DNA of 64,000 nucleotides from DATHSY01 sp046729855 (GTDB taxonomy: Bacteria > Actinomycetota > UBA4738 > HRBIN12): positions 8,399 through 72,398 of the forward strand of contig JBKPHM010000001.1 of assembly GCA_046729855.1 (NCBI GenBank). Direction: 5' to 3'. Below the pieces are notes generated by a model that worked only from the letters and a program-made list of their open reading frames with translations, was not told where the DNA came from and searched no databases. A program made the position numbers and the translations under genes. Of the stretch, positions 52,714-61,900 are shown one piece after another; position 1 is the first letter of the stretch, and each line of letters begins with the position of its first letter.

Positions 52714-54150
52714 ATGCAGGAGGTGGACGTCCCCACCCTAGAACCGGAGCGTTTCGAAGGCGTCCTGGACGCTCCGGCCTTCGAGAGGTTCCTGGAAGCC
52801 ATGTCTCGCGCCCGCGAGGCGCTGGGCGGCCGCCGCATCTGGCATGTCAACTCGACCGAGAAGGGCGGTGGCGTCGCCGAGATGCTGAAGCCCCTCCTCG
52901 GCTACCAGCGGGGCGCTGGGTGGGGGGCCGGGTGGCTCGTCGTCGACGGCGACGACGACTTCTTCCGGGTGACCAAGCGGATCCACAACCATCTGCACGG
53001 CGACGCTGCGGACGGCGGGCTGGGACCGGACGAGCGCCGCGCCTATGAGGGCGCGCTATCACGCGAGATCGACGACGTCGCCCAGATGGTCACGGACGGG
53101 GACGTGATGCTCCTCCAGGACCCACAGACGCTCGGGCTCGCGCCTGCGCTCGAACGGGCCGGCGCGCACGTCGTCTGGACGTGCCACGTCGGAATCGACG
53201 ACCCGAACGACGTCGCACGGGGCGCGTGGGCCTTCCTGCGCGGCTACCTGCCGCACTGCGACGCGTACGTGTTCTCGCGCCCGTCGTACATCTGGGATGG
53301 TCTCGAAGGGGATCGCGTGCGCATCATCGCGCCGGCGATCGATCCTTTCGCTCCGAAGAATCAAACGCTCGCCGAGGACACGAGCCGCGACGTCCTCCGG
53401 GCGGCCGGGATCCTCGACGATGGAGCAGGCGAGGACCCGCGGTTCCAGCGGGAGGACGGGTCGGATGGGCGCATCGAGGAGCGGGCGGACGTCATTCAGG
53501 ATGGCTCGCTCCCACCGTCGGCACCGGTCGTGCTCCAGGTCTCGCGGTGGGACAAGCTGAAGGACCACGCGGGCGTGCTCCGCGCGTTCGCGATGCACGT
53601 TCCGCCTCACCTCGACGCGCACCTCGTGTTGGCCGGACCGCGCGCCGACGGCGTGAGCGACGACCCCGAGATGTCGGACGTGATCACCGAGCTCCTTGAG
53701 ACCCGCGACGGGCTCGAGTCGTCCGTGCGCGAACGAACGCACGTCGCCCAGCTCCCGATGGGTGATCTGGAAGCGAGCGACGCGATCGTGAACGCGCTCC
53801 AACGGCGCGCGGACGTGATCGTGCAGAAGAGCCTCGCGGAGGGGTTCGGCCTCACCATCTCCGAGGGCATGTGGAAGGGACGACCGATCGTCGCCAGCCG
53901 CGTCGGCGGTATCCAGGACCAGGTTGTCCACGACGAGACCGGGCTGCTGATCGACGACCCGTCGGCGCCCGAGCTCGCGGGCGACGCCATTACGCGCCTG
54001 CTCGAGGATGCGGCCACCCGCGAGCGGCTCGGGCGGCAAGCGCACGAACGCGTCCGCGACCACTTCCTGCTGGCCCGGTACCTGGTGCAGCTGGCCGATC
54101 TGCTCGATGACATCGCGCGCGACGGCGGGCGAGCATCCGGATCCACGTGA
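52714..54150 (+). CDS. GT4 glycosyltransferase, trehalose synthase (TreT)-like
   Basis: The 478-residue protein has the TreT pattern: RIWHVNSTEKGGGVAEML (residues 40-58), GWLVVDGDDDFFRVTKRIHN, LLQDPQTLGLAP, WTCHVGIDD, VLQVSRWDKLKDHAGVL and EGFGLTISEGMWKGRPIVA (nucleotide-sugar site). TreT makes trehalose from NDP-glucose and glucose. Relatives may have other acceptors. A strong AGGAGG precedes ATG 52714. Residues about 235-270 hold an acidic insertion (EDPRFQREDGSDGR). It overlaps the GT2 gene. Confidence 0.88.
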   Translation: MQEVDVPTLEPERFEGVLDAPAFERFLEAMSRAREALGGRRIWHVNSTEKGGGVAEMLKPLLGYQRGAGWGAGWLVVDGDDDFFRVTKRIHNHLHGDAADGGLGPDERRAYEGALSREIDDVAQMVTDGDVMLLQDPQTLGLAPALERAGAHVVWTCHVGIDDPNDVARGAWAFLRGYLPHCDAYVFSRPSYIWDGLEGDRVRIIAPAIDPFAPKNQTLAEDTSRDVLRAAGILDDGAGEDPRFQREDGSDGRIEERADVIQDGSLPPSAPVVLQVSRWDKLKDHAGVLRAFAMHVPPHLDAHLVLAGPRADGVSDDPEMSDVITELLETRDGLESSVRERTHVAQLPMGDLEASDAIVNALQRRADVIVQKSLAEGFGLTISEGMWKGRPIVASRVGGIQDQVVHDETGLLIDDPSAPELAGDAITRLLEDAATRERLGRQAHERVRDHFLLARYLVQLADLLDDIARDGGRASGST

Positions 54151-56342
54151 TCCTCTCCCTGTTCATCACGTGCTTCGTGGCCCTGACGGCCGCGACCGTG
54201 CTGCTCATCCTCCTCGGGGCTCGCCTCCACTTCGCGTCGCGCATCCTCGGCATCCTGCTCGGAGCGGCGCTCGCGGTCGGGGCGGGCGAGGTGGCGGCCC
54301 GACTGTGGGAGCTCGAGCCCGGAGCGGTTCTGCTCGGCGAGGCGTTGCTCGCGGTCTCCGCCCTTATCGTCGCGCTCGCGCGTCCTGTTTGGAACCCGGT
54401 CGGACAGGTGTTCTACGCGAGCTTCCTCTCGGCGGCCGTCGCGTACCTCGGGTTCGCGGCCTGGTACACCCTCGCTGGCGGGCTGTCGACGATCGGCGCC
54501 ATCGCGTCGGGCGTGCTGTTCGCGTTCGAGCTGGGCGCGCTCACGCTCTCGGCGTGGTACGCCTTCGACGGATGCGACGTGGTGTGTCGCGCTCGGTGGC
54601 GTCGGCCTCGACCGAAGCACGATCCGGGCTACCGCCCGAAGGTGTCGCTCCAGGTCCCCGCCTACAACGAGCCGCCGGAGATGCTGATCGAGACCATCCG
54701 TTCGCTCGAGGCGATCGACTACCCGAACCTCGAGATCGTCGTGATCGACAGCAACACGCCCGACGAGTCGGTCTGGAAACCGGTCGCGGAGTACTGCGAG
54801 GACCGCCCGCGCGTTCGGTTCGTCCACGCAGACGACATCCCCGGCTTCAAGGCCGGCGGCCTGAACCTCCTGCTCCGCGAGCACACACCTCCGGACGTCG
54901 AGATCATCGGCATCGTCGACGCCGACTACGTCGTCGACCCGAACTACCTGCGAGACCTCGTGGGGTACTTCGCCGACCCCAACCTCGCGTTCGTCCAGAC
55001 GCCGCAGGACTACCGCGACTACGAGGGTGATGCGTACCTAACTGCGTGCTACGACGCGTACCGCTACTTCTTCGCCGCGTCGATGCCGTCGAGGAACGAC
55101 CGCAACTCGATCATCTTCGCCGGGACGATGGGGCTGATCAGACGGCCGATGCTCGAGGAGCTCGGCGGATGGGCGGAGTGGTGCATCACCGAGGACGCCG
55201 AGACCTCGCTTCGGATGCTGAAGCGCGGATGGTCGAGTCTCTACATCCACAAGTCGTACGGCACCGGCATCATGCCGCTCACGTTCGCGTCGCTCAAGAC
55301 GCAGCGGTTCCGGTGGTGCTTCGGCGGGATCCAGATCCTCAAGCGACATCTGGGCTCGTTGATGCCGTGGAGCAGGGATCGGAGGAACCGCCTCACGATC
55401 GCTCAGCGCTTGGACTACCTGTTCGGCATGCTCCAGTGGTTCAACGACCTTATCTACCTGGGCTTCACGGTGACCCTGCTGGTCACGGCCGCGCTCCTAT
55501 TCATCACGGGCCGGGCGGCGATCCGGCCGCTCCTCGGGGCGCTCGTGCTCCTGCCGTCGGCGCTGATCGCCTCGGGGATCCTACGGGCCGCTTGGACGCT
55601 CCGACGGCGGACGCGGATCGGTGTCCGCCGCTCGTTCCTCGCCTTTGCGAACTGGCTGTCGCTGTCGTGGACGGTCGCGCTCGCGTGCCTGCAGGCATCG
55701 TTCCGATCGGAGTCGGTGTTCATGCGAACGCCGAAGAGCGGGGAGGGCGGGGGGATCCTCGCGGCACTGCGAGCGGCGTGGGCCGAGACCCTGCTCGCGC
55801 TGTCGCTGTGGGGCGCAGGCGTCCTCGCGTTCACGACGTCGCGGGCGACGCCGTTCCTCGTCGCTCTCTACGCGTGGCAGGGCAGCGTGTACGCCGCATC
55901 CCCGCTGATGTCGATGCTCAATGTCCGCGCCAAGCTCCCCGAGCACCTCGAGCGGCGCCGACGCACCGAGTGGATGCGCGACCGGATCGCGGCGCGCTGG
56001 CCGTACGTGGTCGGCGCGACGGCGGCGCTGACCGCGATCGTCGCGCTGGCGGCCGTGCTGTTCCTGGGTGGCGCCAACCCTGGCAACCCGCGCACGCCGT
56101 TCGACGTCGTTCGAGCCTCGAGCGGCGAGAGCCCGCTCGAGTCACTCGCGCGCGGCGAGCTCCCGATCCCGCTGCTGACGGATGTCACGCCGTCGCCTGC
56201 CGTGACGGAGTCCCCGACCGCGACGGAGTCCCTCTCTCCCACCGCGTCGCCGTCGCCCACGGAGTCGCCCACGGAGTCGCCCACAGAGTCGCCGTCGCCT
56301 ACGGAATCGCCGTCGCCAAGCCCGACCGCTGACACGACGTAG
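54147..56342 (+). CDS. Membrane GT2 glycosyltransferase (cellulose-synthase-like)
   Basis: The 731-residue protein has N-terminal helices (residues 1-145), a processive GT2 catalytic domain (about 165-400; VSLQVPAYNEPPEM, DADYV near 258, TEDAE near 348, QRFRW near 385), then further helices (430-640) and a Ser-Pro-Thr-Glu repeat tail (690-731). The D-DxD-TED-QxxRW set marks polysaccharide synthases. No PilZ domain or BcsB gene is seen. The tail is probably an extended linker. GTG 54147 overlaps the TreT-like stop (GTGA). Confidence 0.9.
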   Translation: MILSLFITCFVALTAATVLLILLGARLHFASRILGILLGAALAVGAGEVAARLWELEPGAVLLGEALLAVSALIVALARPVWNPVGQVFYASFLSAAVAYLGFAAWYTLAGGLSTIGAIASGVLFAFELGALTLSAWYAFDGCDVVCRARWRRPRPKHDPGYRPKVSLQVPAYNEPPEMLIETIRSLEAIDYPNLEIVVIDSNTPDESVWKPVAEYCEDRPRVRFVHADDIPGFKAGGLNLLLREHTPPDVEIIGIVDADYVVDPNYLRDLVGYFADPNLAFVQTPQDYRDYEGDAYLTACYDAYRYFFAASMPSRNDRNSIIFAGTMGLIRRPMLEELGGWAEWCITEDAETSLRMLKRGWSSLYIHKSYGTGIMPLTFASLKTQRFRWCFGGIQILKRHLGSLMPWSRDRRNRLTIAQRLDYLFGMLQWFNDLIYLGFTVTLLVTAALLFITGRAAIRPLLGALVLLPSALIASGILRAAWTLRRRTRIGVRRSFLAFANWLSLSWTVALACLQASFRSESVFMRTPKSGEGGGILAALRAAWAETLLALSLWGAGVLAFTTSRATPFLVALYAWQGSVYAASPLMSMLNVRAKLPEHLERRRRTEWMRDRIAARWPYVVGATAALTAIVALAAVLFLGGANPGNPRTPFDVVRASSGESPLESLARGELPIPLLTDVTPSPAVTESPTATESLSPTASPSPTESPTESPTESPSPTESPSPSPTADTT
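56253..56288 (+). repeat. Three 12-bp tandem repeats coding Ser-Pro-Thr-Glu
   Basis: TCGCCCACGGAG occurs at 56253-56264, 56265-56276 and, with one change, 56277-56288. Degenerate copies lie on both sides (about 56211-56330). It encodes SPTE units in the C-terminal tail of the GT2 enzyme. Repeat number could vary between strains. Confidence 0.8.
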
Positions 56343-56399
56343 CCCGTCGCAGATCGGACGAGGACCGTCGTCTGCATGTCCGGCCCGAACCGCATGGCG

Positions 56400-57329
56400 C
56401 TATGCGGGCTGCTTCCGGGAGGGACGCTTCTTCCGTGTCTCCTTCGCGGCCTCGACGCTCGCCTTCAGCGCCTCCATCAGCTCCTCGACCCGCCGGCCCG
56501 ATCCCGTTGCGGCGGGTGCCGCTTCCTCTGGCGCCTCGATGGGCGCCTTCTCGGCGATCTTGCGAAGCAGCTCCTCGCGATAGGTGTCGGAGTACGCCGC
56601 CGGATCCCACGTCGTGTGGAGCACCTCGATCAAGGACGCGGCGAGAACGAGCTCCTTCTCCGACACCTCGACGGCCTCGACCCCGCCCACGAGCTCGTGG
56701 CCGTCGCGGACCTCGTCACCGAAGAAGAGAGTCTCGAGCGCGAGGATGCTGTCCGCCGGTCGGATCGCGACCAGGTGCGGCTTGGTGCGTAGGACGAACC
56801 GTCCGATCCCGACGCGACCGGCCTGCTCGAGCGCTCGGAGGAGCAGGGCGTAGGGCTTCTCGGAGCCTCGCTGCGGCGCGAGGTGGTAGCTCTTCTCGAA
56901 GTACACGGGATCGATGTCGGCGAGGTCCACGAAGTCCTCGATCTCGATCGTGCGGCTCCGCTCCGGTCGAACCGCCTCGATCTCCTCGGCGTCGAGCACC
57001 ACCAGCCGGCCGTCGTCGAACGTGTAGCCGCGCTTGAGGTTCTCGAACGCGATCTCCTCGTCGACGGGTTCCCTCGGCGCAGGTCGGGGCGCCTCGGCCG
57101 CGCCGGGGTCGACCGGCTCGGCCGGCTCCGGCTCGGCCATCGTCGGTTCGCGCTCCCATCCCGGCTCGGCGTCCTCGGCCGCCTCGACGTATCGCCGGTA
57201 GCGCACGCGCCGACCGAGCGCGTCCGTGAGGTGGAACCGGACATCCTTCGGCTCGGTCGCCGGATACAGGCGGACGGGGATCGTCACCAGCCCGAAGGCA
57301 AGCGACCCGGTCCACACGGCCCTTCCCAT
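56400..57329 (-). CDS. ku: Ku family DNA end-binding protein
   Basis: The 309-residue protein begins MGRAVWTGSLAFGLVTIPVR, the hallmark of bacterial Ku, with LYPATEPKDVRFH and later LKRGYTFDDGRLVVLDAEEIEAV (in two pieces) and the EKSYHLAPQRGSEKPYALL block. Ku rings bind broken ends and recruit LigD. There is an acidic/Pro-rich insertion at about residues 52-90 that is not usual for the family, and a Lys/Arg-rich tail. The matching LigD polymerase is at 7069-8109, and the ligase is outside the window. Confidence 0.93.
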   Translation of the reverse strand: MGRAVWTGSLAFGLVTIPVRLYPATEPKDVRFHLTDALGRRVRYRRYVEAAEDAEPGWEREPTMAEPEPAEPVDPGAAEAPRPAPREPVDEEIAFENLKRGYTFDDGRLVVLDAEEIEAVRPERSRTIEIEDFVDLADIDPVYFEKSYHLAPQRGSEKPYALLLRALEQAGRVGIGRFVLRTKPHLVAIRPADSILALETLFFGDEVRDGHELVGGVEAVEVSEKELVLAASLIEVLHTTWDPAAYSDTYREELLRKIAEKAPIEAPEEAAPAATGSGRRVEELMEALKASVEAAKETRKKRPSRKQPA

Positions 57330-57352
57330 GCGACAAGCCTAGCGACCTGTCC

Positions 57353-58639
57353 TCAGGACGGCTCGAACACGGGCCGGAGCGGGAGGACGCTCTCCCCTCT
57401 CGGTGCCTTTACAGCGAGCGCCTGGTGGACCTGCGTCCGGCCCGCCTCGAAGTTGAGCGCCGACGCGGCCATATACAGGCGCCAGATCCGGGCGCGAGCG
57501 GGCCCGACCTCCGCGACCGCCTCGTCCCAGTTCCGTTCGAGGTTGGCGACCCATGCGCGGAGCGTGAGCGCATAGTGCTCGCGCAGGCTCTCGACGTGCC
57601 GCACCTCGAAGCCGCAGCCCTGCATCACGGAGATCACGGCGCCGAGCTCGTGCAGCTCACCGTCGGGGAACACGTAACGGTCGATGAAGCTGTTTCGCCG
57701 GAAACGGCTCGGCGTCACGGGCACGCGACCCTTCCGCGCCCGAGCGTGCGGCGGGCGGTTGATCCCGTGGTTCAGCAGGCGCCCGCCCGGACGGAGCAAC
57801 GCGTACAGGCGTCGGAAGTACAGCTCCAGGTTGGCCAGACCGACGTGCTCGAACATGCCGATCGAGCTGATCGCGTCGTACGGGCCGTCCCGTACGTCGC
57901 GGTAGTCCTGGAGCCGGATCTCGACTCGGTGTGCCAGGCCGGCGTCTGCGACCGCCTTCGACGCCCATTCCGCCTGTCGCTCCGAGAGCGTGATGCCGAC
58001 CGCCCGCACACCGTGCTCGCGTGCGGCGAGCATCGCCATGCCGCCCCAGCCGCACCCCACGTCCAGGAATCGCATGCCCTCACGGAGGTCGAGCTTGCGC
58101 GCGATCAGTGCGTACTTCGCCTCCTGCGCGGCCTCGAGGCTTACTCCCGGCGTCGGCCACACCGCGCACGAGTACGTCATCGAGGTCCCGAGCACCAGGA
58201 GGTAGAAGCGGTTCGAGACGTCGTAGTGGTGCGCGATGGCGGCGGCGTCGCGCTCGCGCGAATGGAGCCGTCCGGTGAGGCGGACCTCCTCGGGCGGCGG
58301 CGGGAGCGGGCGGAACGCGTCGCGACCGATCAGACGGGCGAGCGCGAGGAGGCCAGACGCCGAGATCCGGACACGCGGCAGGCGTCCACGCAGCTCGGTC
58401 ATCGCGAAGTAGGCGTCGCCCTCGACGTCCAGGTCGCCGGCGACGTACGCACGCCCGAGCCCGAGCTCGCCCGGAGCTGTCACGATCCGACGGATCGCAT
58501 CAGGCGACGCGATCACGAGGGTGGCCCGTGCGTCGGACGGTCCAGCGCGACTGCCGTCGTACGCCTCGACCGCGATCGGCAGGTCGCCGCCCAACAGCCG
58601 CTCGACCGCCCTCGCCACGCTCACGGTCCGTGCGCGCAT
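57353..58639 (-). CDS. Cyclopropane-fatty-acyl-phospholipid synthase-family methyltransferase
   Basis: The 428-residue protein has an N-terminal SCP2-like region (1-125), AIAHHYDVSNRFYLLVLG, TYSCAVWPTPGVSLEAAQ, the SAM-binding DVGCGWGGMAMLAA (about residues 190-205), SIGMFEHVG and FIDRYVFPDGELHELG. It converts unsaturated phospholipid chains to cyclopropane rings using SAM, often in stationary phase or acid stress. Its start lies 22 bases after the EamA stop, and Ku starts 23 bases downstream, so the three may form one operon. Confidence 0.92.
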   Translation of the reverse strand: MRARTVSVARAVERLLGGDLPIAVEAYDGSRAGPSDARATLVIASPDAIRRIVTAPGELGLGRAYVAGDLDVEGDAYFAMTELRGRLPRVRISASGLLALARLIGRDAFRPLPPPPEEVRLTGRLHSRERDAAAIAHHYDVSNRFYLLVLGTSMTYSCAVWPTPGVSLEAAQEAKYALIARKLDLREGMRFLDVGCGWGGMAMLAAREHGVRAVGITLSERQAEWASKAVADAGLAHRVEIRLQDYRDVRDGPYDAISSIGMFEHVGLANLELYFRRLYALLRPGGRLLNHGINRPPHARARKGRVPVTPSRFRRNSFIDRYVFPDGELHELGAVISVMQGCGFEVRHVESLREHYALTLRAWVANLERNWDEAVAEVGPARARIWRLYMAASALNFEAGRTQVHQALAVKAPRGESVLPLRPVFEPS

Positions 58640-58661
58640 GGGTCGCCTCCCCTTGCTGGCG

Positions 58662-59609
58662 TCACGATCGACGATACGCCTCGACGCCTGCCGCGGTCGC
58701 AGGCCCCCGTACTTCGCTCCGGCTGGTCAGGTAGGCGCCGAATAGCACCAGCGCCGTTCCGGCGATCGACATCGGCTCGACCGATTCGTCGAGGAAGACG
58801 ACGCCGAGCACGATCGCGACGATCGGAAGCAGATAGATCGCGACCGACCCGCGCGTCGCACCCACGCGACCGACGAGGGTCGACATCGCCACGAACGCCA
58901 GGCCCGTCCCGAAGATCCCGAGGGCCGAGAGCGCGAGCGCGCTCGACCACGCGAACGTGGAAGCCGGGAACGCGATGAGCGCGGCGGGTGACAACGTCAC
59001 GAGTGCGACGATCTGCGCACGCAGCAGGACCGGCAGCGCCCCGTACCGCTGTTGGAGCGGCACGGCGATGTTGAGGGCCACCGCGTAGCAGAGCACCGCC
59101 AGCACCACGAGCGAGGCGCCGAACGCCGTCGCGTCGGCTCCGCGCGTCGCCGGCCAGAGAATCGCCACCACCCCGACGAACCCCACGGCGACGCCGACGA
59201 TCTGTCGTGGACCGGGCGAACGACGCAGTAGCAACGCCGCGATGACCGTTGCGAAGACCGGGACGGCTCCGTTCAGCATCCCGGCGAGCGACGAGTCGAT
59301 GTGCTGCTGACCGATCGCGAACAGCAGCAACGGCGCGCCCATCCAGAGCAGGCCGAGGACCGCGATCCGTGGAACGTCCGATCTCTCGACACGCCGGCGC
59401 GACCGCGGGAAGGCGGAGACGGCAAGCGTGCCGATCGCGACGCGCCCGAACGCGACGAGCCCCGGCTCGAAGTGGTCGAGCGCGACCTCGACGAGCACGA
59501 ACGACGACCCCCAGATCGCCGCGACGACGAGAAGGAGCGCCCATTCCTGCAGGCCGAAGGCCTCGCGACTGGTGCCGTGTGCGGTGTTGATCAGCCCGCG
59601 CCCGCTCAC
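58662..59609 (-). CDS. EamA/DMT-family transporter
   Basis: The 315-residue protein has ten predicted helices in two EamA repeats; WALLLVVAAIWGSSFVLVEVA opens the first and GASLVVLAVLCYAVALNIAV the second. Such transporters export amino acids or metabolites. GTG 59609 is chosen; there is no ATG in frame nearby. It is divergent from the HtrA-like protease with a 39-base gap. Confidence 0.88.
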   Translation of the reverse strand: MSGRGLINTAHGTSREAFGLQEWALLLVVAAIWGSSFVLVEVALDHFEPGLVAFGRVAIGTLAVSAFPRSRRRVERSDVPRIAVLGLLWMGAPLLLFAIGQQHIDSSLAGMLNGAVPVFATVIAALLLRRSPGPRQIVGVAVGFVGVVAILWPATRGADATAFGASLVVLAVLCYAVALNIAVPLQQRYGALPVLLRAQIVALVTLSPAALIAFPASTFAWSSALALSALGIFGTGLAFVAMSTLVGRVGATRGSVAIYLLPIVAIVLGVVFLDESVEPMSIAGTALVLFGAYLTSRSEVRGPATAAGVEAYRRS

Positions 59610-59648
59610 GCCCCAAACGTATCGCCCGAAGCGCGAGAGGATAGAGGG

Positions 59649-60617
59649 GTGGTCACCGACCGACCGAACCTCGACGAGGAGGCGCTCGACGGAGAGGCGC
59701 TCGACGCGTACTCGCGCGTCGTCACCTCGGTCGCCGAACGGCTGATCCCGTCCGTCGCGAGCTTGCGCGTGCGAGCCCGGACGCGGCGCGGATCGGTCGA
59801 CGGCGCGGGCTCTGCCGTCGTGATGGCGCCGGATGGGTTCGCGTTGACCTCGGCGCACGTCGTCGAAGGGACGGATCGTGGGTCGGCCTCGTTCACCGAC
59901 GGGCGCGAGGTGCCGTTCGACGTGATCGGCCGGGATGCGCTCTCGGACATGGCGGTGCTCAGGCTCCAGGGCGACGGGTTCCACGCGGCGACGCTCGGCG
60001 AGGCGGCCGGGCTCCGCGTCGGTCAGCTCGTCGTCGCGATCGGGAACCCGATGGGGTTCTCGGGCTCGGTGACGGCAGGCGTGGTCAGCGCGCTCGGCCG
60101 CGCGATCCCGGTCCAGGGCGGCAGGGTCGTCGAGAACGTGATCCAGACCGATGCGGCGTTGAACCCGGGCAACTCGGGCGGCGGTCTTGCCGACGGCCGC
60201 GGGCTGGTGGTCGGCATCAACACCGCCGTCGCCGGGATCGGCCTCGGGCTCGCCGTGCCGATCGACGACTCGACTCGGCGGATCATGAACGCGCTGATGA
60301 CCGAGGGGCGGTTTCACCGCGCGTATATCGGGATCGCGGGTGGCAGCCGTCCGCTCCCGCCGCGCGCGGCCAGGGCGGTCGGCCGTTCGGACGGCGTCGA
60401 GGTGATGCAGGTCGTCCCGGGGAGCCCGGCGGCTCGCGCGGGCATCCGGTCGGGCGATCTCATCGTCGAGCTCGAGGGCGTCCCGATCTCCGACGCGCGC
60501 GACCTCCAGCGGTTGATGGTGGGCGACGTGATCGGTCGAACCGTCGAGGCGCGCGTGTGGCGTGACGGCGCGCTCCGTACCGTGACGATCTACCCGGTCG
60601 AGCTGACCGCCGCCTGA
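59649..60617 (+). CDS. HtrA/DegP-like serine protease with one PDZ domain, no membrane anchor
   Basis: The 322-residue protein has an intact trypsin-like triad: His70 (LTSAHVV), Asp100 (LSDMAVLRL) and Ser176 (PGNSGGGL), followed by a PDZ domain (about 240-315; QVVPGSPAARAGIRSGDLI). Actinobacterial HtrA proteins usually carry an N-terminal membrane helix; here the frame opens with the acidic, hydrophilic VVTDRPNLDEEALDGEALDA and shows no signal peptide, so it may be cytoplasmic. GTG 59649 is used. Confidence 0.9.
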   Translation: MVTDRPNLDEEALDGEALDAYSRVVTSVAERLIPSVASLRVRARTRRGSVDGAGSAVVMAPDGFALTSAHVVEGTDRGSASFTDGREVPFDVIGRDALSDMAVLRLQGDGFHAATLGEAAGLRVGQLVVAIGNPMGFSGSVTAGVVSALGRAIPVQGGRVVENVIQTDAALNPGNSGGGLADGRGLVVGINTAVAGIGLGLAVPIDDSTRRIMNALMTEGRFHRAYIGIAGGSRPLPPRAARAVGRSDGVEVMQVVPGSPAARAGIRSGDLIVELEGVPISDARDLQRLMVGDVIGRTVEARVWRDGALRTVTIYPVELTAA

Positions 60618-60628
60618 ACCGGTTTCCG

Positions 60629-60868
60629 CTACGCGGGCGAGGAAGCGGGCTGCGAGTGATCGTGGATGTGCGCTTCCCGCCGGTGCTCCTTCTCGAGGTC
60701 CTCGTGCGGGATGTGCACGTGGTCGACCTCGGGATGGTTGTGCACGTGCGTGTGGGTCGAGAGCAAATGCGTCCAGTTCTCGCCGCGGTGCATGTAGTGC
60801 GTGACGTGGAAATGCTTCTGCTCGTGCTCGATGGCCTCGTGATGGTGCTGCTGCGGCTCGACGGTCAT
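60629..60868 (-). CDS. Histidine-rich small protein (probable metal-binding)
   Basis: The 79-residue protein contains about 20 histidines (a quarter of all residues), in runs such as PQQHHHE, THTHVHNHPEVDHVHIPH and HIHDHS, with many acidic residues. This composition is typical of Ni, Zn, Co or Cu storage or chaperone tails. The family is unknown to me. ATG 60868 is set by GGGAGGGTGG upstream; an in-frame ATG at 60901 is less likely. It is convergent with the protease gene. Confidence 0.75.
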   Translation of the reverse strand: MTVEPQQHHHEAIEHEQKHFHVTHYMHRGENWTHLLSTHTHVHNHPEVDHVHIPHEDLEKEHRREAHIHDHSQPASSPA

Positions 60869-60967
60869 CGTTCCACCCTCCCTGCCAGCCTGCGCGTCCA
60901 ACCATACCCCGGGCCGCGGAGCGGGACGCGCCCACCGTCAGCGCGGGTGCTCGTACGATGATGGCCG

Positions 60968-61900
60968 ATGCTGCACGTCGAGGGGCTCCGCAAGGCGTAC
61001 GGCGACGTCGCGGCGCTCAGAGGGGTCGACGTGGACGTCGCGCGCGGCGAGATCGTCTGCCTGCTCGGCCCCAACGGCGCCGGCAAGACGACCCTCGTCT
61101 CGATCGTGGCGGGGCTGCGTCGCGCCGATGCCGGCATCGTCGAGGTCGACGGCCTGGATGCGACCACGCGCTCCGTCGACGTGCGTCGGCGCATCGGACT
61201 CGCGCCCCAGGACCTCGGCATCTATCCGGTCGTGTCCGTCCGCCGCAACCTCCAGCTCTTCGGTCGCCTCGCGGGGCTCGGTCCGAGCGATCTCAAGAAG
61301 CGGATCGACGAGGTGGCCGAGGCCTTGCGCATCACGGAACTGCTCGACCGACAGGGCGGCACGCTGTCGGGCGGTCAGAAGCGCCGGCTCCACACCGCGA
61401 TCGCGCTGCTCCACCGGCCGGCACTCTTGCTGCTCGACGAGGCGACCACCGGTGCCGACGTCGAGACGCGCGCGCACATCCTCGACTTGGTCCGGGAGCT
61501 CGCCGGCGAGGGCTCGGCGATCCTGTACTCGACGCACTACCTCCAGGAGGTCGAGGACCTGGGGGCGAGCGTGGCCCTGCTGGACGCCGGCACCGTGATC
61601 GCGCGTGGTGCGGTCGACCGCCTCATCGACGACCACGCCGACCCGGTCGTGGAGATGATCTTCCACGCCGACGTGCCCGCCACGGTCGCGGACGGCGGGG
61701 CGATCGTCGATGGTCGGCGCGTCCGCGTGCCGACGACGGATCCGGCCGCCGAGCTGACCAAGATCCTCCCGCAGCTCCCGCCCGGAGCCCTCGACTCCGT
61801 CGAGATCGTCAGACCCAGCCTCGAGGCCGTCTACCTGGCGCTCACCGGCCGACGGTACGAGGAGGCCGAACAGGAGGAACCGCGTGTCGCCGCGCAATAG
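60968..61900 (+). CDS. ABC transporter ATP-binding protein
   Basis: The 310-residue protein has Walker A GPNGAGKTT with Lys40, Q-loop LAPQDLGIY, signature LSGGQKRRL near 134, and Walker B LLLLDEATTGAD near 152. The C-terminal 80 residues form the extra domain often seen in drug or lipid ABC-2 ATPases. It overlaps the permease gene by 17 bases. The layout is that of an ABC-2 exporter such as DrrAB-like systems. Confidence 0.92.
   Translation: MLHVEGLRKAYGDVAALRGVDVDVARGEIVCLLGPNGAGKTTLVSIVAGLRRADAGIVEVDGLDATTRSVDVRRRIGLAPQDLGIYPVVSVRRNLQLFGRLAGLGPSDLKKRIDEVAEALRITELLDRQGGTLSGGQKRRLHTAIALLHRPALLLLDEATTGADVETRAHILDLVRELAGEGSAILYSTHYLQEVEDLGASVALLDAGTVIARGAVDRLIDDHADPVVEMIFHADVPATVADGGAIVDGRRVRVPTTDPAAELTKILPQLPPGALDSVEIVRPSLEAVYLALTGRRYEEAEQEEPRVAAQ

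Noticed and set aside
56211..56330. Short direct repeats resembling a CRISPR array
   Set aside because: Repeat units are 12 bp with no spacers, in frame inside the GT2 gene, and encode a Ser-Pro-Thr-Glu tail.
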